Origin: an uncultured Lachnospiraceae bacterium
GTDB lineage: Bacteria; Bacillota; Clostridia; Lachnospirales; Lachnospiraceae
NCBI GenBank assembly: GCA_946414885.1
Contig: CAMKQH010000010.1
Location: 1-64,000, forward strand
Direction: 5' to 3'
Length of the DNA: 64,000 nucleotides
A program made the position numbers and the translations under genes. Of this stretch, positions 15,700-24,043 are shown in pieces. Position 1 is the stretch's first letter. Every line of letters starts with the position of its first letter. The notes under the pieces were generated by a model that saw nothing but the letters and a program-made list of their open reading frames with translations, was not told where the DNA came from and did not search any database.

Positions 15700-18012
15700 T
15701 TACTTATGCTCTTCTAAATACAGCCAGGTGCGATTTTTCAGGTGATCAGACAGCGCCTCACTATCGATCCTGCCACACAGATAATCTCCAAATTCCTCGT
15801 CAAACATACTCTCTAGGCTTGCGGGCAGTGTTTTTTTCACTACACTGCCATGAATCAAATCTTCCAAAAACTTCACATCCTTTTCTCTGTCAAGTTCTGG
15901 CATATAATTGGGATTATAGCGGCCAACTGATTTATCTGCCTTTACGGTTTCATCATATGTTTGCAGCAATTGTTCCATTGCGTCCTTCCGCACTGGGAAA
16001 TATGCGCTTCCCGTCATTGCTTCCTTCGAAAGCAATACCTTAAAAAACGTATAGGCAACCTTCTTTTGTTCTTCCGTGGCGGTAGATCGCATTACGATTG
16101 GAGCAACCGCTGCAAGAAGATGTTTTGCCCCATTTCTGGTAGGATAACCGGTTACTTGTTCGCCGCTCGATTCCACTCTTCTGCGAAGCAAAAGAACTTG
16201 CGAAAGCGTTACGACGTCAACGTGCTCGCATAGCGCCTTGCCTTGTTGCACGGCCATGCCATCTTCCCCCGGCGGGCACTTTGCCGCCTTTTGGGAAAGC
16301 TTCAAAACGCGTTCAAATTCAGGCGTTCCAAAGATCATCTCATCCGTCTTAGCATCAAAATAATAATTATCGCTTATTCCATTTTTCAGTAGATCAAAAT
16401 ACTTTTCCCGCCAATCCGTCGTCGATTCAATGTATTGATACGTAAGCGCGGCTCCATCAAAGCTTTCCAAGCTATTCAAAAAACCTTTATAATTCCACTC
16501 TGCGTGATCCTCTGCCGTAATAAGCGTCTCAAAGCGAAAATACCTTACGATGCCGTAAGTGGTATCCCCTATTTTCCCAAAACTTAACGTTTCTGGAATC
16601 ATCTCCTTGACAAGGTCGGTCTGCTCCAAAAATCCATCCATGGGTTGCCACAGGTGTTCCAGTTCATCAAAACCCGTCAGTTCCGTATCAATCAAAACAG
16701 GTCCGTCTCCCGCACCCAATTGAGTTAGTAGCGCCGTTTTGTCATAATCGCTCTTAACGTTAATGACGTACTCAGGAAACTTTTTATGAAACAGAGCCGC
16801 CACTTGTTCATACTCATCCTTTTTAAACGGAGAAACCGCGAAGGTGATGGAAATCAATTCTTTCTTTTCCAACGTGGGTTTCAAAAGAATATAGTTTAAT
16901 CCGCTGGCATCTTTATACAATATCTCGATAAAACCATCAACCGTCACGGTCATGCCCTCAGCCATAATGGGAGAGATTCCATGATTCGACCACTTGTAAA
17001 CAGCTTGCGCTTCCTTTTCGCGTGTGTCGTAAACATAAACCGCGTCTCGTGCGCACCAGGCCATCCTGTAATCATCTAACGGCGTGGCAGCCAGGAGGTA
17101 GCCTTCCATTTTTTTCCTTAAGTTCTCATTCTTGGATACGGCAAGTTCCGTGAATCCCCCACCATCGGACTTTACTTCGTAAAACTTTCTCTGGCTAGCC
17201 AGATCAGACGCATCTATCTCACACAAACACACCCGGCCCTTGTCAAAAGCATGTAATTCCGCCCGTTCTCCCACCTGACGTTCAAAGATTCTTTTCCCTT
17301 CAGCTGACACTATTACGTATTGGTTTTTCCCACTCTGGCTGCGATAGATAACGTGATAATAACCATTGGCATCTCCCATTAGGTAAGTTAATCCCTGATC
17401 CGTAACAAGATCCGTTTGAATGCTTTTTGTTTTGCGGAAATTCTCGTCCAACTCATAGAAACAGTAGTTGGACGGCTTATTGTCTTCGTTGTATTCAAAA
17501 AAGCAAGCGACATAGCCGTTTCTGCCTGAGATAGGTCCCAAATCCATTACTTGTAATCCTTCCCTGTCCGGTTCCGCTTCTATCTCAAAAGCATACTTCT
17601 TTCCATCCAACGAAATTCTGTTAGTCTGATCCCAACTCTTCCTGGAATCCTGAAATCGGTGCTCTTCATGTTGTACAAATCCTGCTTCACATACAAATTT
17701 CCTTCCCCCGACAGAAATTTCTCCCGCCGTCTTTTTTACGTTATCTATGGGAAGGTTAATGACGGCACTGAAATCATCCAAGGCATTGTCTACCCACGGG
17801 TTGTCAATCCTTTCATCGCCATCTGACATGCTTTCTTGTAGCGTCTTATCTACTTCGTCCAAGAATTGAAACTCGTTTGTCGACAAAGATTCCTTAACGT
17901 CAGAAATCCCGTCCCCGCTCACATCCATTTCCTTTTCGCCACAACCGGCTAAAATCATGGTTGCAGAAAGCAATATTGCAATCAGCAAATGTCCGTGTTC
18001 CCATTTTTTCAT
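15700..18012 (-). CDS. Orphan extracellular solute-binding lipoprotein (family 1-like), copy 2
   Basis: The 770-aa product has a lipobox (MILAGC, Cys about residue 23). It is paralogous along its full length to 10718-13009, with shared blocks such as LLTQLGAGDGPVLIDTELTG, HLWQPMDGFLEQTDL, FERVLKLSQKAAKCPP and LKNRTWLYLEE. Its DNA is markedly more AT-rich than copy 1 at matching positions, so the two copies either diverged under different mutation pressure or arrived separately. No permease gene is nearby. It follows a small Cys/His exported protein by 40 nt and, further upstream, an ECF sigma/anti-sigma pair. The set may form one stress- or ligand-response operon. Confidence 0.75.
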   Translation of the reverse strand: MKKWEHGHLLIAILLSATMILAGCGEKEMDVSGDGISDVKESLSTNEFQFLDEVDKTLQESMSDGDERIDNPWVDNALDDFSAVINLPIDNVKKTAGEISVGGRKFVCEAGFVQHEEHRFQDSRKSWDQTNRISLDGKKYAFEIEAEPDREGLQVMDLGPISGRNGYVACFFEYNEDNKPSNYCFYELDENFRKTKSIQTDLVTDQGLTYLMGDANGYYHVIYRSQSGKNQYVIVSAEGKRIFERQVGERAELHAFDKGRVCLCEIDASDLASQRKFYEVKSDGGGFTELAVSKNENLRKKMEGYLLAATPLDDYRMAWCARDAVYVYDTREKEAQAVYKWSNHGISPIMAEGMTVTVDGFIEILYKDASGLNYILLKPTLEKKELISITFAVSPFKKDEYEQVAALFHKKFPEYVINVKSDYDKTALLTQLGAGDGPVLIDTELTGFDELEHLWQPMDGFLEQTDLVKEMIPETLSFGKIGDTTYGIVRYFRFETLITAEDHAEWNYKGFLNSLESFDGAALTYQYIESTTDWREKYFDLLKNGISDNYYFDAKTDEMIFGTPEFERVLKLSQKAAKCPPGEDGMAVQQGKALCEHVDVVTLSQVLLLRRRVESSGEQVTGYPTRNGAKHLLAAVAPIVMRSTATEEQKKVAYTFFKVLLSKEAMTGSAYFPVRKDAMEQLLQTYDETVKADKSVGRYNPNYMPELDREKDVKFLEDLIHGSVVKKTLPASLESMFDEEFGDYLCGRIDSEALSDHLKNRTWLYLEEHK

Positions 18013-18052
18013 GCCGTCATTTCCTCCGGATACCTATGGTTTATATAATTAG

Positions 18053-18385
18053 CTAGTGGTACGGGCAATTCGAATTATCATGTCTGTAACCAATCAACGT
18101 TGAACTGTACGGATTGGCATAATCTATATATCCGCAAGCCGTGCACCGGGGATAAATCACTTCATAAACCCCATATATGTGACAAGTTTCATATACGGGT
18201 CCTGCAGGTCCATCTCCAACGTAAACAGGATGTGAACTCAAAAAAACCTCAGATAACGCAGTATGAGTTGCACTATATACATGCGGCGGGCATGCGCTCT
18301 CCGCCGCAAGGCTGTATACTATCGGTGTAAAAACTAAAGTCATCGTCAAGCATACAACTGTTATGATCTGCATCAATTTTTTCAT
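18053..18385 (-). CDS. Small exported Cys/His-rich protein, copy 2
   Basis: The 110-aa product has a signal peptide ending near VYSLAAES. The mature part has YSATH, LSSHPVY, ETCHIYGVYEVIYPRCTACG, YIDYANPYSS and NCPYH, matching copy 1 at 13032-13355 in order and spacing. The conserved CH, CxxC and His residues fit a metal-binding fold. GGAGGT lies 9 nt before the ATG. It precedes the copy 2 lipoprotein and follows the anti-sigma gene by 128 bp with no clear sigma-A promoter between, so it may be read from the ECF operon. Confidence 0.65.
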   Translation of the reverse strand: MKKLMQIITVVCLTMTLVFTPIVYSLAAESACPPHVYSATHTALSEVFLSSHPVYVGDGPAGPVYETCHIYGVYEVIYPRCTACGYIDYANPYSSTLIGYRHDNSNCPYH

Positions 18386-18513
18386 TGTACTTGTACCTCC
18401 ATTCCAAGTAAATCAAACTCAACAAGTTACAAAACCATGATCTCCATCGGATTCACCTCTTTCCTTTCCATCTTTTGATTCTAACTTTTTCATGCCAAAT
18501 ACTTCTTTTAGTT

Positions 18514-19215
18514 TTATTTCTCCACCACTCCTCCACAGAGTTTCAACATCTCTTCTATGTTCATTTCCCCATCAGCATTGATTGTAAAAGAAGTCTTCTC
18601 GTCATCCGACAGCCAGATAAAGCTTGTCTCCTTCGGGTTTCCTTGGGACACAAAATAATATAATACCTTTCCGTCTTCCGTTTGGATTTCCTCGTAAGTA
18701 ATACATTCAGAGTTTACGTTGATGCTCGCCTCACTCGGTGCATAGTTAAAACTCAACATTTGATTTTCTGAGTTTACGTATACGCTAAACCCACTTTTTC
18801 CACCGTGTTGCTCTTCCAATAAAGTAAATCCCTCCGGCACGTACGCGAGAACATATTCCGTGACGCTGCCATCTTCGTTTTGTTTTTTAAACTGAATGCT
18901 TACGTGATCCTGAAACCAAGATAAAACGGAATGACTTGCTACCGCAATTCTTTCCGGATAAAGCATCACACTAAACGCCACAATGCAAAACAACATGCTT
19001 AATCCATAGGGAATCAATCTTTTCTTGGCTTTTTTATATAAAATCCTTTTACCCAACTTATCCATTTTGCCGTAAAACCCAGGCGATAAGGTAACTCCTA
19101 CTTCCAATTCGCATTGGCTAATTTTCGACAGTTCCTTCTCATACAATTCACTTACTGCCTCACGAAGTAATTCTTCACTTAATTGATCTTTGCGTTTGAG
19201 ACTGTTCTTAGTCAT
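18514..19215 (-). CDS. Anti-sigma factor, DUF4367-type membrane protein
   Basis: The 233-aa product has a cytosolic N-terminal part (about 85 aa), one membrane helix (LIPYGLSMLFCIVAFSVMLY), then an extracellular DUF4367-like domain with the usual pattern YVPEGFTLLEEQHGG...YYFVSQGNPKETSFIWLSDD. Proteins of this type sit next to ECF sigma factors and hold them until a cell-surface signal arrives. The start at 19215 follows the sigma stop by 4 nt, with GGGGAAG upstream. A GTG at 19233 inside the sigma gene is the alternative. Confidence 0.75.
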   Translation of the reverse strand: MTKNSLKRKDQLSEELLREAVSELYEKELSKISQCELEVGVTLSPGFYGKMDKLGKRILYKKAKKRLIPYGLSMLFCIVAFSVMLYPERIAVASHSVLSWFQDHVSIQFKKQNEDGSVTEYVLAYVPEGFTLLEEQHGGKSGFSVYVNSENQMLSFNYAPSEASINVNSECITYEEIQTEDGKVLYYFVSQGNPKETSFIWLSDDEKTSFTINADGEMNIEEMLKLCGGVVEK

Positions 19216-19219
19216 TCTA

Positions 19220-19765
19220 TTATTCTTCCCCACGATCGATTATCTCCCTGATTTTATTGTAAGCGCGAAAAATCCGCATCTCCACGGCCTTTTTATTCAT
19301 GTTCAAGAGACGTGAAATCTCTGAATTGTCAAGTCCATAATAATACTTCATGATTAATATTTTTTTCGAGATTTCAGGTAATCGCTCCAACATGTTTTTA
19401 ACGAATTCCTTTTGCTCCTTTAATTCTAGGCATACCTCCGGTAATTCCTCTGGGTTTTCGTTATGCAAATTTAACTCATCCACTGCTTCATAACTTAGTC
19501 TTTTTCGCATTCTTATTATGTCAAGGGCTTTATGTTTTACTATAAGTACGCACAATCCCTTTACTTTTCTATCATTCATAACTTCGATCTTATCAAAACA
19601 ATCCGCCATACTCAGGAATGCCGAATGTACGGCGTCTTCCGCGTCTTCCTGATTATGAAGAATGCCTTTTGCCACCCATAGCATTAATTTACAATTATCC
19701 TCATATAATCTTTGAAAGCGGTCTTTCGCTTCTCTTCCGCTTAAAGTCGATGTTTTTCCAAGCAT
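19220..19765 (-). CDS. ECF-type RNA polymerase sigma factor
   Basis: The 181-aa product has sigma2 (RLYEDNCKLMLWVAKGILHN, then the conserved DAEDAVHSAFLSM) and sigma4 (LPEISKKILIMKYYYGLDNS EISRLLNMNKKAVEMRIFRA, an HTH of the Sigma70_r4_2 type). It is cytoplasmic. GGGGG lies 5 nt before the ATG at 19765. Two upstream ATGs (19792, 19819) lack good ribosome sites. It pairs with the anti-sigma gene 4 nt downstream and is divergent from a second ECF module starting at 20001. Confidence 0.85.
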   Translation of the reverse strand: MLGKTSTLSGREAKDRFQRLYEDNCKLMLWVAKGILHNQEDAEDAVHSAFLSMADCFDKIEVMNDRKVKGLCVLIVKHKALDIIRMRKRLSYEAVDELNLHNENPEELPEVCLELKEQKEFVKNMLERLPEISKKILIMKYYYGLDNSEISRLLNMNKKAVEMRIFRAYNKIREIIDRGEE

Positions 19766-19931
19766 GCCTACCCCCGTCAAAAGATTTTTCATCTTTTTTG
19801 TCAAACAGATCCTATCCAAATTCTAATATATATACTGATTAGCATTCTGATTTACTACGTCTTTGTACGTAACATTTCTAATTTTCTGCGCAGCAACTAC
19901 TATCAGTAATATAATATATGCTTTCAGATAT

Positions 19932-19977
19932 TTCAAATCCATAAGATACATTAATATACTATTACTGTAAGTATATT
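19932..19977 (+). promoter_or_regulatory. Promoter and operator of the XRE-ECF operon
   Basis: TTCAAA (19932-19937) and TATACT (19955-19960) are 17 bp apart. The -10 lies inside an 8-bp inverted repeat, AATATACT / AGTATATT (19953-19977, 9-nt centre). The XRE protein 24 nt downstream is the likely ligand of this operator, giving autorepression. Confidence 0.6.
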
Positions 19978-20000
19978 GTTCTTTACGGTGAGGGTAGGAA

Positions 20001-20360
20001 ATGGATAAGAATAAGGAACGCCAGAAAAGCAACGTCACAAACGAAATCGGGAAAAACATTCAATACTACAGGGAAATGAAAGGCTTTACTCAAGAACAAC
20101 TGGCCGAATGCATTAATCGCAGTACCGCTTTCATTTCTAGTTTAGAGTGTGGATATCGTAATCCTAGCATTGAAACCCTTATCTGTCTCGCTGATAGTCT
20201 TAACGTTTCCACGGACGCCTTGATTAACAAGAATTTATTTGATTACAGTGATTCCCGAATGACCTTACTAATTGAAAAGATAAAAGAATTACCCGAAAAG
20301 TCCCAAATAAGAATCTTAAATATCTTAGAATATATGATTTCACAGGAACATGAGAGGTAG
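20001..20360 (+). CDS. XRE-family transcriptional regulator
   Basis: The 119-aa product has a Cro/CI-type HTH at about residues 15-70 (IGKNIQYYREMKGFTQEQLA, then STAFISSLECGYRNPSIETL) and a short helical tail. GGTGAGGGTAGG precedes the ATG. It is the first gene of a plus-strand operon with an ECF sigma factor, its anti-sigma and a small secreted protein. It probably represses the operon through the inverted repeat over its own -10 box. Confidence 0.85.
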   Translation: MDKNKERQKSNVTNEIGKNIQYYREMKGFTQEQLAECINRSTAFISSLECGYRNPSIETLICLADSLNVSTDALINKNLFDYSDSRMTLLIEKIKELPEKSQIRILNILEYMISQEHER

Positions 20361-20368
20361 TGGCAATA

Positions 20369-20917
20369 ATGCTTTTTTTGACTTTTGATACTCCAGAAGA
20401 TGAAAATAAGTTCTTATTGCTTTATAAAACATATTCCAAAACCATATACTTTACTCTCAAAAGATTTTCGTTTGATCAACAGACACTGGAAGATCTGTCT
20501 CAAGACATTCTCTTAATTCTTTCAAATCACCTTAATGAAATTGATCTCAAAGACCACAAGCGGACGCAAAACTATATAATTACCATTACGAGAAACATTA
20601 GTCTTAACCACCTTCGCTCGATAAAACGTCAACCCATTATTTTGCCTGAAATAAACGACCATTTCGCTCAACGCTCCTTTTATGAAGATACCGTTTTGGA
20701 TAATGTCATAATGAACGAACAGCTTCATGCAATCACGGAAGAGATAAAGAAGATGGAGGAAAAATACCGCATTGTTTTAGAATTAAAATACCTAGGGCAT
20801 TTATCTACTGAAGAAATAGCCAAAGCATTAAGCCTTAAGAAAAAGACCGTCGAAGTGCAATTATATCGCGCCAGAAATATTCTCCGTGAAAGGATAACGT
20901 CACATGAAAACAAGTAA
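20369..20917 (+). CDS. ECF-type RNA polymerase sigma factor
   Basis: The 182-aa product has sigma2 (FDQQTLEDLSQDILLILSNH) and sigma4 (IKKMEEKYRIVLELKYLGHL, STEEIAKALSLKKKTVEVQL YRARNILRERI). The ATG at 20369 is preferred (GAGAGG 11 nt upstream). A GTG at 20360 overlapping the XRE stop is possible. The 3' end overlaps the anti-sigma gene by 14 nt. The protein is distinct from the sigma factor at 19220-19765, so the two modules could read different promoters. Confidence 0.85.
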   Translation: MLFLTFDTPEDENKFLLLYKTYSKTIYFTLKRFSFDQQTLEDLSQDILLILSNHLNEIDLKDHKRTQNYIITITRNISLNHLRSIKRQPIILPEINDHFAQRSFYEDTVLDNVIMNEQLHAITEEIKKMEEKYRIVLELKYLGHLSTEEIAKALSLKKKTVEVQLYRARNILRERITSHENK

Positions 20918-21602
20918 TTCCACGCAAGATGATACATTTGAATCATTACTTCAACTTGCATTAACCGACATCGCTAACGAAGAAAACAAAACTCTTTTAT
21001 GCGATGATACATTCAAAAATGCTACTTTACCCAAAGAATATGACACAAAAATGCAACGGTATCTAAAAAAAATACAATTTAAAACTCTCGCAAGCCGATT
21101 TATAGGCATTTCGTTCAAAATTGGCTGTGCGATACTAATGATTTTAGGCTTTAGTTTTCTCCTCTTATTACAGAACAAAACCGTCCGGGCATCTTGCCAA
21201 AAAACGATTCTGGAATTTTATAATAAATTTGTAAAAATATCAAGCAAGGAGGATCTTTCAGGCAAAGAAGACGTCGTGCAATCTATTGATCTACCTCAAG
21301 GTTTTTATTTAGTTGATTCATTTTCTACTGAAAGCAATACCTATCATTATTATCAGAATAACAATAACGACACCATTGAAATATTTCGATTTAACAAAAA
21401 AAATGTTTCCACTTTTGATAATGAGCACTATGTGATAGATTCCTATATGCTTGACGGTAATGAATTTGTTTTCTACGAATCTACCGATGTGAATTTCTCT
21501 AATATTTTATATTGGCACACCAATTCGTGGTATTTTGAAATACATTCTAACCTAAATAAAAAAGAAATGGAAAAAATAGCGAAAAGTCTTCTGGATATGT
21601 AG
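20904..21602 (+). CDS. Anti-sigma factor, DUF4367-type membrane protein
   Basis: The 232-aa product has a cytosolic segment of about 70 aa, a membrane helix (FKIGCAILMILGFSFLLLL) and an extracellular domain with the DUF4367 outline (IDLPQGFYLVDSFSTESNTY, YVIDSYMLDGNEFVFYES, ILYWHTNSWYFEIHSNL). It overlaps the sigma gene by 14 nt, so translation is coupled. It is predicted to sequester the sigma factor at 20369-20917. Confidence 0.75.
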   Translation: MKTSNSTQDDTFESLLQLALTDIANEENKTLLCDDTFKNATLPKEYDTKMQRYLKKIQFKTLASRFIGISFKIGCAILMILGFSFLLLLQNKTVRASCQKTILEFYNKFVKISSKEDLSGKEDVVQSIDLPQGFYLVDSFSTESNTYHYYQNNNNDTIEIFRFNKKNVSTFDNEHYVIDSYMLDGNEFVFYESTDVNFSNILYWHTNSWYFEIHSNLNKKEMEKIAKSLLDM

Positions 21603-21659
21603 TATTATTTTGAAATTCGGTGTTAATAAAAGTATAAAAAAAGAACGGAGTGTTTTCTT

Positions 21660-22085
21660 ATGAAAAGAAAAACTTTATTAGCACTTGGATTATCTCTCTT
21701 ATTTGTGTCCCTGTTCCCCTGTACCGCTAATGCCATGGCGTTGAATTCTTCCGAGAATTACATCGGGTTCACGGATGCCGATTATTCTCGGTACACGTAT
21801 GTCCAGAGTACCGTAACATATGTTGATCCCAGTTCCAGTGGAGTGGAATATTCTGTTTCCATATTTGGAAACAGCCTAGTAACCTCTATTTCAGGAACAA
21901 TAAAGGTATATAAGGGCACTACTGAAATCTACTCGACTTACGTGTATTCTGGAAAACGAACCCTATTTGCCAATAACACCATTCCAACGCAAGGATCTGG
22001 TACCTACAGAGTGACATTTAACGGAACTGTTTATGCCACTACTGGTTCAGAGCCATTGGAACTTGAACATACGGATTCTTACTAA
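21660..22085 (+). CDS. Small secreted beta-rich protein
   Basis: The 141-aa product has a signal peptide (MKRKTLLALGLSLLFVSLFP CTANA) and a mature domain rich in Ser/Thr/Tyr with alternating strand patterns (VQSTVTYVDPSSSGVEYSVS, TISGTIKVYKGTTEIYSTYV). The family is not recognised. It lies 57 bp after the anti-sigma gene and before a terminator, so it is the likely output gene of this ECF module. Confidence 0.6.
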   Translation: MKRKTLLALGLSLLFVSLFPCTANAMALNSSENYIGFTDADYSRYTYVQSTVTYVDPSSSGVEYSVSIFGNSLVTSISGTIKVYKGTTEIYSTYVYSGKRTLFANNTIPTQGSGTYRVTFNGTVYATTGSEPLELEHTDSY

Positions 22086-22116
22086 ACAGTATTCGTAATA
22101 ATAGATACTACTAAAC

Positions 22117-22158
22117 AAAGGCCAACCGCTGCTTTACTTAGCTGCGATTGGCCTTTTT
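22117..22158 (+). terminator. Rho-independent terminator of the XRE-ECF operon
   Basis: AAAGGCCAA and TTGGCCTTT pair, flanking a short GC extension and a loop of about 14 nt, and TTTTT follows. It lies 32 nt after the stop at 22085. From here to 22452 nothing else is supported. Confidence 0.85.
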
Positions 22159-22452
22159 ATATAGATTTTACCAATTCGTTGCACTTAACCCTTCCATTCT
22201 GCCTTTATTCATGCACTTTAACCGAAAGTTATAGTTGCTGCCATCAAGATCTTTTTATCTCCAAAGACAAAACCATGTCTCCAAACTATAGTATATCAAG
22301 CACCATGAGGGTGGTCAATTTAAAAATCCACTCCCCTTTGACAAAAATTGCAAAGCCAGAATTCACTTCCAGCCTTGCAATCAATCGTGAAACATTGACC
22401 GTTGCCGCTTGCCGTTACTTATCTTACTCCTTAAAGTCTAATCTTTTGGCAA

Positions 22453-22715
22453 CTAATTTGTAAATGTGCATTTCACCATTTTCCCAAATACATATAATGC
22501 ATATTGATATTCATCTTCCACTGGATTACTATATACATCATAGGAATAACCCAGCCCCAAATAATGATCTTTACCTTTACGCGTTTCCACGCAAAATACA
22601 GGCGTCCTTTCCTTGATTGCAACCGCATACATGTCTGTGCAAAAAAGTGCCATTTCGCTACCAGAAGAATAATAAACAAAAAGCGTTTATGACTTCCGCG
22701 TGCCTTCTCTTCCAT
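22453..22715 (-). pseudogene. Frameshifted small membrane/exported protein gene
   Basis: Two overlapping frames join into one plausible protein. The first (from ATG 22715, MEEKARGSHKRFLFIILLVA) is a basic N-terminus and membrane helix. The second (from about 22653: MALFCTDMYAVAIKERTPVF, then TRKGKDHYLGLGYSYDVY) is a short extracellular domain common in Firmicutes small proteins. A single-base change near 22650 would join them. GGGGGAG lies before the first ATG. Confidence 0.55.
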
Positions 22716-22768
22716 ATACTCCCCCAACCGTTCAATTAACCCGAAAAATAATTGCTCATTTAATTACT

Positions 22769-22826
22769 AAAATAGGTTTGAAGCACCGATTTTTCGAAGT
22801 TCACCTATTGGGTCGCCTTTTGCCAG
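22769..22826. repeat. Dispersed element R (copy without tRNA fragment)
   Basis: This copy is nearly identical to R at 8037-8092 over the AGGTTTGAAGCACCG...CACCTATTGG core. It lies 49 bp after the end of the Fic gene. No tRNA-Leu fragment accompanies it. On the minus strand the core reads as an open frame ending ELRKIGASNLF-stop, which may be a remnant coding end. Confidence 0.6.
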
Positions 22827-22874
22827 TGTGAAGTCATCTTTTTTCATTATGATTTATCGGGTCATTTTATCGAG

Positions 22875-23936
22875 TCATTCCGCAATGATCCACTCACCCT
22901 TCTTATTTGAACCTATACGGCGGATCATTTTTTTTGAGACCATCGCCTGTATCGATCTCTTAACCGTAGATTCCGAGCATCCAAGGGCTTCCGCCATCTT
23001 AGCTCGCGTGATTCCCGGTTCGGATCGCAACAGTTCCATGATCTTTGTTTCCCGCTCATCTGGTTTTATCGGGTCATGTTTCGCCTCATTTATCGGGTCA
23101 TCCTCTATCACAAACTTACCGCTCACATGCATTTCCCTGTTATGGAGCGCGTTCTTTTCCCCCAAGAGCAGGTTGCGAAGAAACTTCTCAACATATTCCG
23201 TCGTTTCGTAAATACCTTTTTTGATATTGTTGTAATTTGCCCGAACCAGTGCATTCCGAAAATACCATGAATGCTCAGCAAATTGGTCATTATCGGCCTC
23301 AAATCCAAGATGTCTCAAATATTTGATAAAGAATACCGCCGTGGTGCGCGTATTACCCTCACCGAATATATGGATTTGCCATAGTCTTGATACAAACAAA
23401 GCCAGATGCCGGATGGTCTCAGTCATCGTAAGTCCTCTGTACTTAAATGTCCTCTCCTGCGAAAAATCATAATCAAGAGTTTCCCTCAGATTCAAAGCAC
23501 TACCGTAGGCAACCGTATCTCCATCCAGCACCCACTCTTTTTTTGTAATGTTGTAGTCCCGTATCTTTCCAGCATGGGAATAAATCCCCTTAAACAACTC
23601 TTTGTGAATGCTGATATACTGTGTCGGAGAGAACACAAATGCCTTGTCGGAAAGTAGTCTCGCGATCCTCGCAGAGACCTTGTCCGCTTCCTCGGTTCCG
23701 TGCTCCGCTCTGCCTTCCTTTGTCTCATAGTAGGAATTGATCAGCTCATCAACTTCATCGATGGTGATCTCACCGTTTATATTCTTTTTAGCGGTCTCAT
23801 ACAAATATTCGGAAGGCTTCAGGCCATCAACGTCCTGCAGACCAATGGCCGCTGACCAGGCCTCTCCCAACTCCCTGCGGGTCGGTGGAAGATTCTTTAT
23901 ATATTCCTCAAACGGATCCTTTTTAATATCCTTCAT
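22875..23936 (-). CDS. Fic family protein with C-terminal HTH
   Basis: The 353-aa product has the Fic active-site motif IHIFGEGNTRTTAVF (H-x-F-x-x-G-N-x-R, about residues 195-210), so the catalytic His and the phosphate-binding loop are intact. Fic enzymes transfer AMP or related groups from nucleotides to protein side chains. A winged-helix HTH follows (TRAKMAEALGCSESTVKRSI, about 320-350). The N-terminal helical part (AWSAAIGLQDVDGLKPSEYL) is typical of this Clostridial subtype. The start at 23936 has GGGGG upstream; in-frame alternatives at 23948 and 23954 exist. No antitoxin gene is adjacent. Confidence 0.88.
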   Translation of the reverse strand: MKDIKKDPFEEYIKNLPPTRRELGEAWSAAIGLQDVDGLKPSEYLYETAKKNINGEITIDEVDELINSYYETKEGRAEHGTEEADKVSARIARLLSDKAFVFSPTQYISIHKELFKGIYSHAGKIRDYNITKKEWVLDGDTVAYGSALNLRETLDYDFSQERTFKYRGLTMTETIRHLALFVSRLWQIHIFGEGNTRTTAVFFIKYLRHLGFEADNDQFAEHSWYFRNALVRANYNNIKKGIYETTEYVEKFLRNLLLGEKNALHNREMHVSGKFVIEDDPINEAKHDPIKPDERETKIMELLRSEPGITRAKMAEALGCSESTVKRSIQAMVSKKMIRRIGSNKKGEWIIAE

Positions 23937-24043
23937 AATGTCCCCCATATCCACACGTTTTCTCTAATTTAATCGTGTACATAGCTCTTTAACATGTTCT
24001 GATTATATCTTTTTCATAATAGTGCATGTATCTCAATTTTCAT

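Noticed and set aside
10718-18012. Complete sugar ABC transporters
   Set aside because: Two solute-binding lipoproteins are present but there is no permease or ATPase gene within the accessory region.
22179-22463. 94-aa plus-strand frame after the ECF operon
   Set aside because: It lies beyond a strong terminator, lacks a ribosome site and resembles no family.
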